A stretch of DNA of 64,000 bases from contig CAVPLC010000051.1 in assembly GCA_963705835.1 (NCBI GenBank), positions 124,001-188,000 of the forward strand. Direction: 5' to 3'. A program made the translations under genes and the position numbers. Below, piece by piece: positions 26,164-33,986 of the stretch. Numbering within the stretch: the stretch's first letter is position 1; each line of letters opens with the position of its first letter. The notes below the pieces were generated by a model. The model searched no databases. It was given only the letters and a program-made list of their open reading frames with translations, and was not told the DNA's origin. This DNA is from Palsa-504 sp963705835 (lineage in GTDB: Bacteria; Actinomycetota; Actinomycetes; Streptosporangiales; Streptosporangiaceae).

Positions 26164-26202
26164 GCCGAGACCTGTCGGGCAACCAATCGAAGGAGAGTTC
26201 CC

Positions 26203-26562
26203 ATGACCGCCAAGGCAGAGCAGAAGAGCTTCGCCACCCCCGACGAGACCCGCGAGTTCGAACGCGGCGCGCTGGACCTGCTGCGGATCGGCGGCGCCGA
26301 CATCGGCCGGCTCACCCTGCAGCCCGGCTGGCGCTGGTCCGACCACGTCAAGCCGCTGGCCGGCACCGATCTGTGCGAGGCACCGCACTTCCAGTACCAC
26401 GTGCAGGGCACCCTGCACGTCGTCATGGCCGACGGCTCGGAATTCGACGCCCGGCCCGGTGACGTCACCGCGCTGCCCCAGGGCCACGACGCGTGGGTCG
26501 TCGGAGACGAGCCGGTGGTGGTGGTCGACTGGTACGGAGCCAGCAACTACGCCCGGGGCTGA
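26203..26562 (+). CDS. Small cupin-domain protein
   Basis: 119 residues, GAAGGAGA seven bases before ATG 26203. A single beta-barrel cupin. Motif 1 is reduced to CEAPHFQYHVQGTLHVV with two histidines; motif 2 is DARPGDVTALPQGHDAWVVGD. It could bind a metal or ligand; no enzyme class is recognisable. Divergent from the large BTAD regulator, suggesting local control or that it shapes the regulator's signal. Confidence 0.8.
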   Translation: MTAKAEQKSFATPDETREFERGALDLLRIGGADIGRLTLQPGWRWSDHVKPLAGTDLCEAPHFQYHVQGTLHVVMADGSEFDARPGDVTALPQGHDAWVVGDEPVVVVDWYGASNYARG

Positions 26563-26585
26563 CCGCCTCTCGTGGTCGACGCTAA

Positions 26586-26607
26586 GACCTGAACTACGGT
26601 TGAGGTC
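26586..26607 (+). promoter_or_regulatory. MerR/SoxR-type dyad upstream of the AAC(2')-I gene
   Basis: GACCTGAAC-TACG-GTTGAGGTC, arms matching at 8 of 9 positions, 21 bases upstream of the GTG start at 26629. MerR-family regulators of actinobacteria commonly bind dyads of this GACCTCAAC type. A classical -35/-10 pair was not convincingly located. The regulator gene is not adjacent. Confidence 0.45.
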
Positions 26608-26628
26608 AAGGGCGAGAGGGGAGCGAAC

Positions 26629-27159
26629 GTGGCCGAAGTGCGAACCGTCCACACCGCCGACCTGGACGCCGGCACCAGGTCGGCCATCCGCCTGCTGCTC
26701 GATGCGGTCTTCGGCGCCGTGTCCGATGACACCTTCGAGAACGCGCTCGGCGGCCTGCACACCCTGGTCATCGACGACGGAGAGCTGATCGGTCACGCCA
26801 GCGTCGTGCAGCGGCGGCTGCTGTACGGCGGCCGCGCGCTGCGCACCGGGTACATCGAGGGCGTCGCGGTGCGCGAGGACCGGCGCCGCCAGGGCCACGC
26901 CGCCGCGATGATGTCCGTGCTCGAACGAGCCGTGCGGTCCGGCTATCAGCTCGGTGCGCTCGGCGCCAGCGAGGACGGCGCCCGCCTGTACACCGCACGG
27001 GGCTGGCAGCGGTGGCGGGGACCGTCGGCGGCGCTCACCCCGGACGGCATCCGCCGGACCCCGGACAAGGACGGCCACATCTACGTCCTGCCGGTATCGG
27101 TGCCGGTCGACGTGTCGGACGAGCTCGTCTGTGACTGGCGGCCCGGTGCCCCGTGGTAA
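26629..27159 (+). CDS. aac(2')-I: Aminoglycoside 2'-N-acetyltransferase family protein, AAC(2')-I
   Basis: 176 residues, GTG 26629 after GAGGGGAG. GNAT fold. Family blocks are unmistakable: VRTVHTADLDAGTRSAIR at the start, FGAVSDDTFENALGGLHTLV, SVVQRRLLYGGRALRTGYIE, acetyl-CoA motif A VREDRRRQGHAAAMM, and the C-terminal YTARGWQRWRGPSAALTPDG. AAC(2')-I enzymes acetylate the 2'-amino group of gentamicin, tobramycin and related drugs, and in actinobacteria they are usually chromosomal, with possible native roles in cell-wall metabolism. Whether this one gives resistance cannot be judged from sequence. Confidence 0.88.
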   Translation: MAEVRTVHTADLDAGTRSAIRLLLDAVFGAVSDDTFENALGGLHTLVIDDGELIGHASVVQRRLLYGGRALRTGYIEGVAVREDRRRQGHAAAMMSVLERAVRSGYQLGALGASEDGARLYTARGWQRWRGPSAALTPDGIRRTPDKDGHIYVLPVSVPVDVSDELVCDWRPGAPW

Positions 27160-27194
27160 GAGCACTGTGGTAGGAGCACTGCGGTAAGGCGCGG

Positions 27195-27773
27195 CTAGCT
27201 GAGGTGGCTCATCGCGGCGGGTGCGCTTCCCGGTCCGTCGCCGGAGCATTTGCCGGTGGCCAGCGCATTGGCCGTGCTGTAGGCGTTCGAGACGTAACCA
27301 TTCGCCTGGTCGATTTCGGAGTTGGCCTTGGTGATCGCCTGCTGGACCTGGATGCTCGCGGTCGAGATGAATTGGTTGACGTCCGACGGAATACTAACCC
27401 CCTCATTCGCAATGGCCGTCATGTCGGTAACCAGGTTGTTGATGTCCTGCCGGACCGTCGATATGGCGTTTTTCAGGTTGCCGACATCGTAGGATACGTT
27501 CTGCTGGTCACGACCGATGTTGGTCTTTACGTCGTAGTCGACGTTGGCCTGCAGGTTATAGCAGGCGCCTGCCGAGTCGCCGGGGCCGTTATCCGCGTCG
27601 GTCGTCTCGGAATTAAGATCGGTGTTCTCCTGCGCCACGGCCGAGGACAGCGCGCTTTCAATGCTGTTGAAGTTGGCCGGGATGTTGGACGGGGGGACGG
27701 AGTTGCTGGAGCTGCCGCACCCGGCAATGGCCAGCAAGGCTGCGAAGGCCAGCAGGCCGAGACCAGTTCTCAT
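27195..27773 (-). CDS. Secreted lipoprotein of unknown function
   Basis: 192 residues from ATG 27773 with AGAGGG seven bases upstream. Signal peptide MRTGLGLLAFAALLAIAGC with lipobox I-A-G-C. The mature part is Asn/Ser/Asp-rich and largely helical (FNSIESALSSAVAQENTDLN, NLKNAISTVRQDINNLVTDM, with regular heptad-like spacing suggesting a coiled coil). Two cysteines remain (GACYNLQ, GKCSGDG). The base composition is lower in GC than the flanking genes. No family recognised. Confidence 0.75.
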   Translation of the reverse strand: MRTGLGLLAFAALLAIAGCGSSSNSVPPSNIPANFNSIESALSSAVAQENTDLNSETTDADNGPGDSAGACYNLQANVDYDVKTNIGRDQQNVSYDVGNLKNAISTVRQDINNLVTDMTAIANEGVSIPSDVNQFISTASIQVQQAITKANSEIDQANGYVSNAYSTANALATGKCSGDGPGSAPAAMSHLS

Positions 27774-27806
27774 GAGCCAACCCTCTTTTCGATATTCAGG
27801 TTCCAG

Positions 27807-28466
27807 TTAGGACCGCATGACGAGCATCCCGCCGCCCACGGCGAGCGCCGCGAGCGCGCCGGCCAGCCAGAGCAGGGACCAGACGAGATGCGGGATGAAG
27901 GTAAAATCCCGGAGGGATGCCCCATCCCCTGTTTTGAGGCCGCTTTCGACGATCACGCGCACCCCGGATAGCAGCAGGAACCAGGTGACCGCATAGGAGG
28001 CGACAACCTGGGCCCCCATCGGCGCGAAGCGGGCGACGGCGAAGACCAGGCCGCCGGCCAAGAGGACGGTGAGGATGCCGAATGACCAGCGCACCGCGAT
28101 GAGGAGAATTCCGAGCAGGAAAAGGGCGACCCAGAGCATTGACGCGATATGCCCCGCCTTGATGAGTAGCGCCGCGCCGAGCCCGAACAAGCTCGGGCCG
28201 ACGTAGCCGACGAATTTAAACAAGACGGTCCCCGGGAGGGTGCCGCCGCGAACGAGCGTGGTCAGCCCTTGGCCCTTTGCATCCATCGTTATACCCTGGA
28301 CGCCGCGGAACAGTAGCGACCCCATCACCGCGTGCGCTCCTTCGTGCGCCATGACCATAACATAACGCAAGACCAGCCAGGTGGCCTCGAATGCCACGGC
28401 GGCGAGCACGACCAGGCCTATAAGCACGGCCTCCACGCCCGACAGCGGGCTCTGCGTCATGCTCAT
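27807..28466 (-). CDS. M50B-like integral membrane zinc peptidase homologue
   Basis: 219 residues with about six hydrophobic segments. The zinc motif H-E-x-x-H is seen in MVMAHEGAHAVMGSLLF (HEGAH at residues 41-45). Proteins of this short M50B-like type share the metal site with site-2 proteases but usually lack a PDZ domain. The third metal ligand, often an NPDG motif, is not obvious, so proteolysis is uncertain. ATG 28466 or 28460. It shares strand and lower GC with the lipoprotein gene downstream (33-base gap), and the two may form an operon. Confidence 0.7.
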   Translation of the reverse strand: MSMTQSPLSGVEAVLIGLVVLAAVAFEATWLVLRYVMVMAHEGAHAVMGSLLFRGVQGITMDAKGQGLTTLVRGGTLPGTVLFKFVGYVGPSLFGLGAALLIKAGHIASMLWVALFLLGILLIAVRWSFGILTVLLAGGLVFAVARFAPMGAQVVASYAVTWFLLLSGVRVIVESGLKTGDGASLRDFTFIPHLVWSLLWLAGALAALAVGGGMLVMRS

Positions 28467-28528
28467 GCACCCGAAGGTTAACCCCGCCGTGCGCGGCTGT
28501 CTACGGTTCCGGCCGGTGATACGCCGGA

Positions 28529-28548
28529 CCGTTCGGAGAAAAAGATTT
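28529..28548 (+). promoter_or_regulatory. Copy of recurrent CCGTTCGG-N7-GATTT motif
   Basis: CCGTTCGG at 28529-28536, then AGAAAAA and GATTT (28544-28548). GAACGG at 28554-28559 forms an inverted repeat with CCGTTC. It lies 77 bases upstream of the PhyH gene start and between divergent genes. One of five similar intergenic sites in this window, all in the same orientation. Confidence 0.45.
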
Positions 28549-28612
28549 TATCCTGAACGGATCTGGGCTTTCCTTTCCTGCATAACTTAATGCGGCAGGT
28601 TAGAGTGCGGCC

Positions 28613-29419
28613 ATGGGTTGGGTGCTTGCTGACGAGGAGGCGGCCGAGGCGTTCGCCAGGGACGGCGTGGTGTGCCTGCGCTCGGTGCTGGACCGCGATC
28701 AGGTGGCCGTCGCGGCGGAGGCGATCGACGCGGTGCTGGCCCGGCCGGGCCCGCTGGCCCAGGTGGCCAGCGCGGCCGATGACCCGGGCGCGTTCACCGA
28801 GGACTTCTGCCGATGGCGGGATGTTCCGCAGATCGAGCAGCTGGCCCGGCACTCGCCGGTGGCCGCGGCGGCGGCGGCCTTGCTGGCCACCCCGCAGGTG
28901 CGTTTCTACCACGATCACGTGCTGGTCAAGGAGGGCGGGACCCGGCAGCGCACCCCGTGGCACCAGGACCAGCCCTACTACAACGTCGACGGCCGCGGGG
29001 TCAGCGCCTGGATCCCGGTGGACCCGGTGCCCGCCGACGGGTGCCTGGAACTGCTGGCCGGCTCGCATCGCGGCCCGTGGCTGATGCCGCGGACGTTCTT
29101 GACCAGGCAGGCGCGCTGGTTCCCTGAGGGCAGCCTGGGCGAGCTGCCCGACGTCGACGCGGACCCGGCCGCGTTCGACATCCGGCGGTTCGCCCTGGAG
29201 CCGGGCGACGCCATCTTCTTCGACTTCCTGACCGTGCACGGGGCGCCGGGATTCCCCCACCCGGGCCGGCGGCGGGTCCTGTCGCTGCGGTACATGTCGG
29301 CCGACACCAGGCACGCGCCGCGTCCCTGGCGCACTTCACCGCCATTCGAGGGCCTGGACGCCGAGCTGCCCGCCGGGGCGGCGATGGACCATCCGCTGTT
29401 CCCCGTGGTCTGGGGCTGA
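28613..29419 (+). CDS. Phytanoyl-CoA dioxygenase (PhyH)-family protein
   Basis: 268 residues. Fe(II)/2-oxoglutarate-dependent oxygenase fold. The metal triad is His-x-Asp in TPWHQDQPYYN and the distal His in FLTVHGAPG; the 2-oxoglutarate arginine is probably in RRRVLSLRYM. It probably hydroxylates a small-molecule substrate, possibly a natural product or lipid intermediate. ATG 28613 lacks a ribosome binding site, and a TAGAGT hexamer 6 bases upstream suggests a leaderless transcript. A flavoprotein gene follows after 23 bases. Confidence 0.85.
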   Translation: MGWVLADEEAAEAFARDGVVCLRSVLDRDQVAVAAEAIDAVLARPGPLAQVASAADDPGAFTEDFCRWRDVPQIEQLARHSPVAAAAAALLATPQVRFYHDHVLVKEGGTRQRTPWHQDQPYYNVDGRGVSAWIPVDPVPADGCLELLAGSHRGPWLMPRTFLTRQARWFPEGSLGELPDVDADPAAFDIRRFALEPGDAIFFDFLTVHGAPGFPHPGRRRVLSLRYMSADTRHAPRPWRTSPPFEGLDAELPAGAAMDHPLFPVVWG

Positions 29420-29442
29420 CACCAGCAGGACAGGAGCAAGTC

Positions 29443-30819
29443 TTGGATCGCAGCGGCTACGACTACGACGTGATCGTGGTGGGCGCGGGGGCGCCGGGCG
29501 AGCACTGCGCAGGCGCGCTGGCCGACGGCGGGCTGCGGGTAGCGGTGGTGGAGCGGGAACTGGCCGGGGGCGAGTGCTCGCACTGGGCGTGCATCCCGTC
29601 CAAGACGCTGCTGCGCCCCGGCGAGGCGGTGCACGGCGCGCTCGAGGCCGCGGCCACCGCCCGGGTCGACGTGAAGGCCGCGCTGGCCTACCGGGACTTC
29701 ATGGTCTCGGACTACTCCGACGCCGGGCAGCAGCAGTGGCTGGCGAGCAAGGGCATCGACCTGATCCGCGGCACCGGCCGGCTGGCCGGGCCGGGCGTGG
29801 TCGAGGTCGGCGGCGTTCGGCACACCGCGCGGGACGTCGTGGTGGCGACCGGCTCGGATCCGGTCATCCCGGCCGTCCCCGGGCTGCGCGACCTCGAGGG
29901 CATCTGGACCAACCGCGAGGTGACCGGCATGAAGGCGGTCCCGCGCCGGCTGCTGATCCTGGGCGGCGGACCGGTCGGCGCGGAGATGGCCCAGGCCGTT
30001 CGGCGGCTGGGCGGCGAGGTGGCCCTGTCCGAGGGGGCCTCGCACGTGCTCGCCCGCGAGCCCGAGCCGCTGGGCGACGCGCTCGGCGAGGAGCTGCGCC
30101 GCGACGGCATCGAGCTGTTCCTCGGCGTGCACGCGACCGCCGCGCGGCGCGACGGCCAGGACTACGTGCTGACCCTGGAGGGCGGCCGCGAGCTGCGCGG
30201 CGACCGGCTGCTGGTGGCCACCGGCAGGCGCCCCCGGCTCCCCGAGGGCCTGGACACGGTCGGCGTCACCTCCGCACCGGCCGGCATCGGCGTCGACGCG
30301 CACCTGCGCGCGGGCGAGCGGCTGTGGGCGATCGGCGACGTCACCGGCGTCCGGCTGCTGACGCACGTCGGCAAGTACCAGGGCGAGGTCGTCGCCTCGA
30401 ACATCCTCGGCGAGCCGCGCCAGGCCCACTACGAGGCCATCCCGGACGTGGTCTACACCGATCCGCAGGCCGCCGCGGTCGGCGCCACCGAGGCCCCGTT
30501 CAGTGCGACCGTCCCGCTGTCCGGTGTGGCCAAGACGGCCACCTACACCCACGCCTACGCACAGTCCAAGGGCTTCCTGACCCTGCTGTCCGACGGCGAG
30601 CGGCTGACCGGCGCCTACGCGCTCGGGCCCGAGGCCGGGGAATGGATGCAGCAGGCCACGCTGGCCATCCGGGCCCGCGTGCCGCTCGACGTGCTGCGCG
30701 ACGTCATCCAGCCCTTCCCCACGTTCTCGGAGATCTACGTCGACGCGCTCAAGGCCCTGCGAAGCAAGATTATGGGGCGGAGCACGATTAGCGGCCAGGG
30801 CCCGGCTCCGCACGGCTGA
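29443..30819 (+). CDS. FAD/NAD(P)-dependent pyridine nucleotide-disulfide oxidoreductase homologue
   Basis: 458 residues from TTG 29443, with CAGGAG seven bases upstream. VIVVGAGAPGEHCAG is the FAD motif, GGECSHWACIPSK carries the redox C-x4-C, ILGGGPVGAEMAQAV is the NAD(P) motif, and AIGDVTGVRLLTH the second FAD motif. The C-terminal interface reads IQPFPTFSEIYVDAL: the catalytic His of Lpd (HPTxxE) is replaced by Gln/Pro, while the Glu is kept. Like its paralogue at 10483, it is not a true dihydrolipoamide dehydrogenase. The native electron acceptor (quinone, mycothiol disulfide, other) is unknown. Confidence 0.85.
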   Translation: MDRSGYDYDVIVVGAGAPGEHCAGALADGGLRVAVVERELAGGECSHWACIPSKTLLRPGEAVHGALEAAATARVDVKAALAYRDFMVSDYSDAGQQQWLASKGIDLIRGTGRLAGPGVVEVGGVRHTARDVVVATGSDPVIPAVPGLRDLEGIWTNREVTGMKAVPRRLLILGGGPVGAEMAQAVRRLGGEVALSEGASHVLAREPEPLGDALGEELRRDGIELFLGVHATAARRDGQDYVLTLEGGRELRGDRLLVATGRRPRLPEGLDTVGVTSAPAGIGVDAHLRAGERLWAIGDVTGVRLLTHVGKYQGEVVASNILGEPRQAHYEAIPDVVYTDPQAAAVGATEAPFSATVPLSGVAKTATYTHAYAQSKGFLTLLSDGERLTGAYALGPEAGEWMQQATLAIRARVPLDVLRDVIQPFPTFSEIYVDALKALRSKIMGRSTISGQGPAPHG

Positions 30820-30918
30820 ACCCGGGCGCGTCACGCGTGCGCCCGGGCCGCGGCCTCGCGGTGGGCGCCTGGAGGTCGGGCGCGGCAAATGCCCGGGGCT
30901 GTCGGTCACCCCCGCTCT

Positions 30919-31392
30919 TTACCCCCACTGGCCGGGCTGGTAGTCGCCGGCGGGCTGGCGGGTGATGACGTTCAGCCGGTTGTAGGTGTTGATCAGGGCG
31001 ATGAGGCACACCAGCGCGCCGAGCTGGTCGTCGTCGAAGTGCTTGGCTGCGTTGGCCCAGACCTCGTCGCTGACGCCGTCGTGCGCGTCGGCGAGGCGGG
31101 TGCCCTGCTCGGTGAGCTCCAGGGCGGCCCGCTCGGCCTCGGTGAAGACGGTCGCCTCCCGCCAGACCGCGACCAGGTTGAGCCGCACCTGGGTCTCCCC
31201 AGCGTGCGCGGCGTCCTTGGTGTGCATGTCGGTGCAGGCCGCGCAGCCGTTGATCTGGCTGGCGCGGATCTTGACCAGCTCCTGCGTGACGGCGGGCAGG
31301 GTCGAGTTGGTGATGACCGCGCCCGCTGAGTTGATGTGCTTGCCGAACTTTCCCAGCAGGGGGCTGGCGTGGTAGTTGAGGCGAGCGTCCAT
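30919..31392 (-). CDS. Carboxymuconolactone decarboxylase/AhpD-family protein
   Basis: 157 residues, AAGGAG six bases before ATG 31392. The AhpD-like disulfide motif C-x-x-C with the distal His is seen in INGCAACTDMHTKDA (about residues 48-62). Such helical, oligomeric proteins act as alkylhydroperoxidase or disulfide carriers; decarboxylase activity is not implied. Divergent from the DUF885 gene. Confidence 0.88.
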   Translation of the reverse strand: MDARLNYHASPLLGKFGKHINSAGAVITNSTLPAVTQELVKIRASQINGCAACTDMHTKDAAHAGETQVRLNLVAVWREATVFTEAERAALELTEQGTRLADAHDGVSDEVWANAAKHFDDDQLGALVCLIALINTYNRLNVITRQPAGDYQPGQWG

Positions 31393-31484
31393 GATGGTCT
31401 CCTTGCGGTTCTGGTTCGGGTTACACCTGGATGACGGAAAAGCGCGGCCCGATGTAACACGGGACCCGGCGCACGCACGACGCT

Positions 31485-31505
31485 CCGTTCGGTAAAAAAG
31501 GATCT
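31485..31505 (+). promoter_or_regulatory. Copy of recurrent CCGTTCGG-N8-GATCT motif
   Basis: CCGTTCGG at 31485-31492, TAAAAAAG, then GATCT at 31501-31505, ending 15 bases before the DUF885 start codon and abutting its ribosome binding site GAGGAGG. The closest of the five copies to a coding start, so it would overlap the transcription start. Confidence 0.45.
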
Positions 31506-31520
31506 AAGCAGAGGAGGAGC

Positions 31521-33194
31521 ATGACGGATCGCCCGATGTCGCCGGCCACCGATCTCGCCGATCGGTTCCATCGGCGCTGGCTCGAGGTGAACCCCTTTGC
31601 CGCCACCATGTACGGCATCCCCGGGTACGACGACCTGGTCCCTGACGAGAGCGAGGCGGGCGAGCGGGCCTGGCGGGATGAGGTCGAGCGGTTCCTCGGT
31701 GAGGCCGATGCGGTCGCGCGCGGGGAGCTCACGCCGGCCGATGCGGTCACGCTGGACTGCACGAGGGAGGCGGCCGTCCAGGAGCTGGAGGGCATGGACC
31801 TGGCGCGGGCCGAGTACACGGTCACCCCCATGCAGTACGCGGGGCCCGCCACGTTCCTGGCCGTGGCCGCGCGCACGGTCCTGCTCGACCCGGCCGGGGC
31901 CGAGGCGTACCTGACCCGGCTGCGGCGCAGCGGCGTGTGGTTCGACCAGCTCGGCGAGCGGCTGCGGGCCGGGGCCCGCAAGGGGCGGCTCCCGGTCGCT
32001 CCGCTGGTCGAGCAGGCGATCACGTGGGCCGAGGGGGTGCTGGCCGCGCCGGCTCCCGAGCCGGTGCTGTCCCCGCGGCCGCCGCGGGGGTGGGACCGGG
32101 CGGCGGCCTGGGAGTCCGAACGCCGGGCGGTCGCCGAGCAGGTGGTCAAGCCGGCCCTGGCCCGGTGGGTGGCCCTGATCAGGGAGCTGCTGCCGCGGGC
32201 GCGGCCGTCGGGTCAGGCCGGGCTGGTCCACCTGCCCGGCGGCGCCGCGGACTACGCCCGGGCGGTCCGGATCTACACGACGCTGCCCCTGCGGGCGGAG
32301 GAACTGCACCAGACCGGGCTGGATCACGTCGCCGCGCTGGAGACGCGGGCGGTGGAGCTCGGGGCCGGGCTGGGGCTTTCCGGGCTCGACGCGGTCTTCG
32401 CCGCGCTGCGGGACTCGGCCGGCCAGCCTGCGGCCGAGGCCATCCGCGGGGCGGTGGTCGCGGTGCGGCGGGCCGAGGCCCGGGCGGCGGAGTTCTTCCC
32501 CGCGCCGCTTCCGCCGCCGTGCGACGTGACGCCGATGCCGGACGTCGTGGCGCTTAGCGGCGCAGCTCCGCACTACACGCCGCCACGCCTGGACGGGGGG
32601 CGGGCGGGGACGTTCTGGTTCAATACGGAGCGGCCTACCGCGGGCACCGGATGGGACCTCGAGGTGGTCGCCTTCCACGAGGCGGTACCCGGGCATCATC
32701 TGCAGCTGTCCCGGCTTCAGCTGCTCACCGACCTGCCCGCGCTGCAGCGCCAGCGCAGCCTCCCGGTGTTCTCCGAGGGCTGGGGCCTGTACGCGGAGCA
32801 GCTCGCCGAGGAAGCCGGGCTGTACGCGGACGGCCGCGGCCTGCTCGGCTCGGTCAGCACGTCGCTGATGCGGGCGGCCCGGCTGGTGGTGGACACCGGC
32901 CTGCACGCCTTCGGCTGGAGCCGGGAGCGGGCCCTGGAGTTCCTGGCCGAGCACGTGCCGATGCCGCGGGAGTTCCTGGCCGCCGAGGTCGACCGGTACG
33001 TGGTGATGCCGGGACAGGCGCTGGCCTACCTCACCGGCAAGCTCGAGATCCTGCGCATCCGCGAGCAGGCCCGGCAGCGGCTGGGCCCGGCGTTCTCGCT
33101 GCCCGCCTTCCACGCCGCCGTCCTGGACCACGGGTCGCTCCCCATGCCCACCCTGGACCGCAGCATCGCGGGCTGGCTGGACCGGGCCACGTGA
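31521..33194 (+). CDS. DUF885-family metallopeptidase-like protein
   Basis: 557 residues, GAGGAGG before ATG 31521. The zinc motif is VAFHEAVPGHHLQLSRLQ (H-E-x-x-x-x-H-H, the DUF885 signature) near residue 385. Helices such as SEGWGLYAEQLAEEAGLY and ALAYLTGKLEILRIREQA complete the family pattern. Probably a cytosolic oligopeptidase-like enzyme; no signal peptide is seen. The stop overlaps the GTG of the VOC gene (GTGA). Confidence 0.85.
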   Translation: MTDRPMSPATDLADRFHRRWLEVNPFAATMYGIPGYDDLVPDESEAGERAWRDEVERFLGEADAVARGELTPADAVTLDCTREAAVQELEGMDLARAEYTVTPMQYAGPATFLAVAARTVLLDPAGAEAYLTRLRRSGVWFDQLGERLRAGARKGRLPVAPLVEQAITWAEGVLAAPAPEPVLSPRPPRGWDRAAAWESERRAVAEQVVKPALARWVALIRELLPRARPSGQAGLVHLPGGAADYARAVRIYTTLPLRAEELHQTGLDHVAALETRAVELGAGLGLSGLDAVFAALRDSAGQPAAEAIRGAVVAVRRAEARAAEFFPAPLPPPCDVTPMPDVVALSGAAPHYTPPRLDGGRAGTFWFNTERPTAGTGWDLEVVAFHEAVPGHHLQLSRLQLLTDLPALQRQRSLPVFSEGWGLYAEQLAEEAGLYADGRGLLGSVSTSLMRAARLVVDTGLHAFGWSRERALEFLAEHVPMPREFLAAEVDRYVVMPGQALAYLTGKLEILRIREQARQRLGPAFSLPAFHAAVLDHGSLPMPTLDRSIAGWLDRAT

Positions 33195-33941
33195 GCGCCG
33201 TCCTCGATCACCTCGCTATCGGCACCCATCGGCCTGACCGACGGGTGGGACCTGTTCGGCGGCGTCCTGGGCGGGACGTGGGTCTACGGCAGCGACTCGC
33301 CGGGGTTCTGGTGGGGGCAGCTGGCGTTCGCCGCGGGACCGAAAATCGAGCTGCTGACCCCCACGGGAGGGCCCGACGGGGCCTTCCTCGAGCGCTTCCT
33401 GGCGGCCCGCGGCGCGGGTCCGCATCACCTCAACTTCCTGGTCACCGACATCGAGGACATGCTGGCGCGGATCAGGGCGTTCGGCCTCGAGCCGGTCGGG
33501 GTCAACCTGGCCAACCCGTACTGGAGGGAGGCGTTCCTGCCCCCGCGCGGCGCGCACGGCATCGTCATCCAGGTCGCACAGCAGGGCGGCGGTTCGCCGC
33601 CGCCGTCCGCGCCGCCGCGGGAGCTTGTTTCGCAGGGGCCGCCGGCGTCGTTTGACCTGATCGAGCACCGGGTCGGTGACCTGGACGGCGCGGTACGGCT
33701 GTTCCGGGACGTGCTGGACGGGCAGCTCTCGGCGGCCGGCGACGGTACCGCCTCGCTGAGCTGGCCTGGGGGTAAGCGGATCGCTCTGGTGCGCGAGGAC
33801 GGGCTGCCGCTGGGCGGGGCGCTGCACCACGTGCGGTTCACGCGTGCGTCCGGTGCGTCCGGTGCGTTCGGCGCTTGGGAGCGCGAGCGCGCGGACGTGC
33901 TGGCCAGGCGGCTCGGGCTGGCCGTGGAGCTGGCGGGCTAG
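33191..33941 (+). pseudogene. VOC (glyoxalase/dioxygenase-fold) protein with a one-base frameshift
   Basis: GTG 33191 overlaps the DUF885 stop and gives MSAVLDHLAIGT, a standard VOC start. After ACCC at 33224-33227 the frame is lost, and the rest of the protein continues one base later as GLTDGWDLFGGVLGGTW and on to 33941. Removing one C from the CCC run (33225-33227) would restore a protein of about 250 residues with two VOC modules (PHHLNFLVTDIEDML and FDLIEHRVGDLDGAVRLF). It could be a genuine recent mutation or a sequencing error. Ligand unknown. Confidence 0.8.
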
Positions 33942-33948
33942 GGACCCC

Positions 33949-33986
33949 TTGACTCTCACGTTGGGTGAGGGCTGCATGCTCGTGTC
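33949..33986 (+). promoter_or_regulatory. MerR-type promoter with dyad in the spacer, leaderless
   Basis: TTGACT at 33949-33954 is a -35 hexamer. CTCAC-GTTGG-GTGAG (33955-33969) is a dyad in the long (19-20 bp) spacer, as MerR proteins require. The -10 would fall at about GCATGCT (33974-33980), and transcription would start at the ATG 33987, giving a leaderless mRNA. Confidence 0.5.

Noticed and set aside
22623..26462. Very long open frame (about 1280 codons) on the plus strand opposite the BTAD regulator gene
   Set aside because: Arg/Gly/Pro/Gln-rich filler without any motif; a shadow of the real minus-strand gene in high-GC DNA. The minus strand has clear winged-helix, BTAD and Walker motifs.
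29443..30819. Dihydrolipoamide dehydrogenase
   Set aside because: The essential C-terminal His of Lpd is absent, although the CxxxxC pair is present.
28978..33131. Long minus-strand frames opposite the PhyH, flavoprotein and DUF885 genes
   Set aside because: No recognisable family; composition typical of antisense frames in GC-rich codons. The plus-strand genes have intact family motifs and ribosome binding sites.
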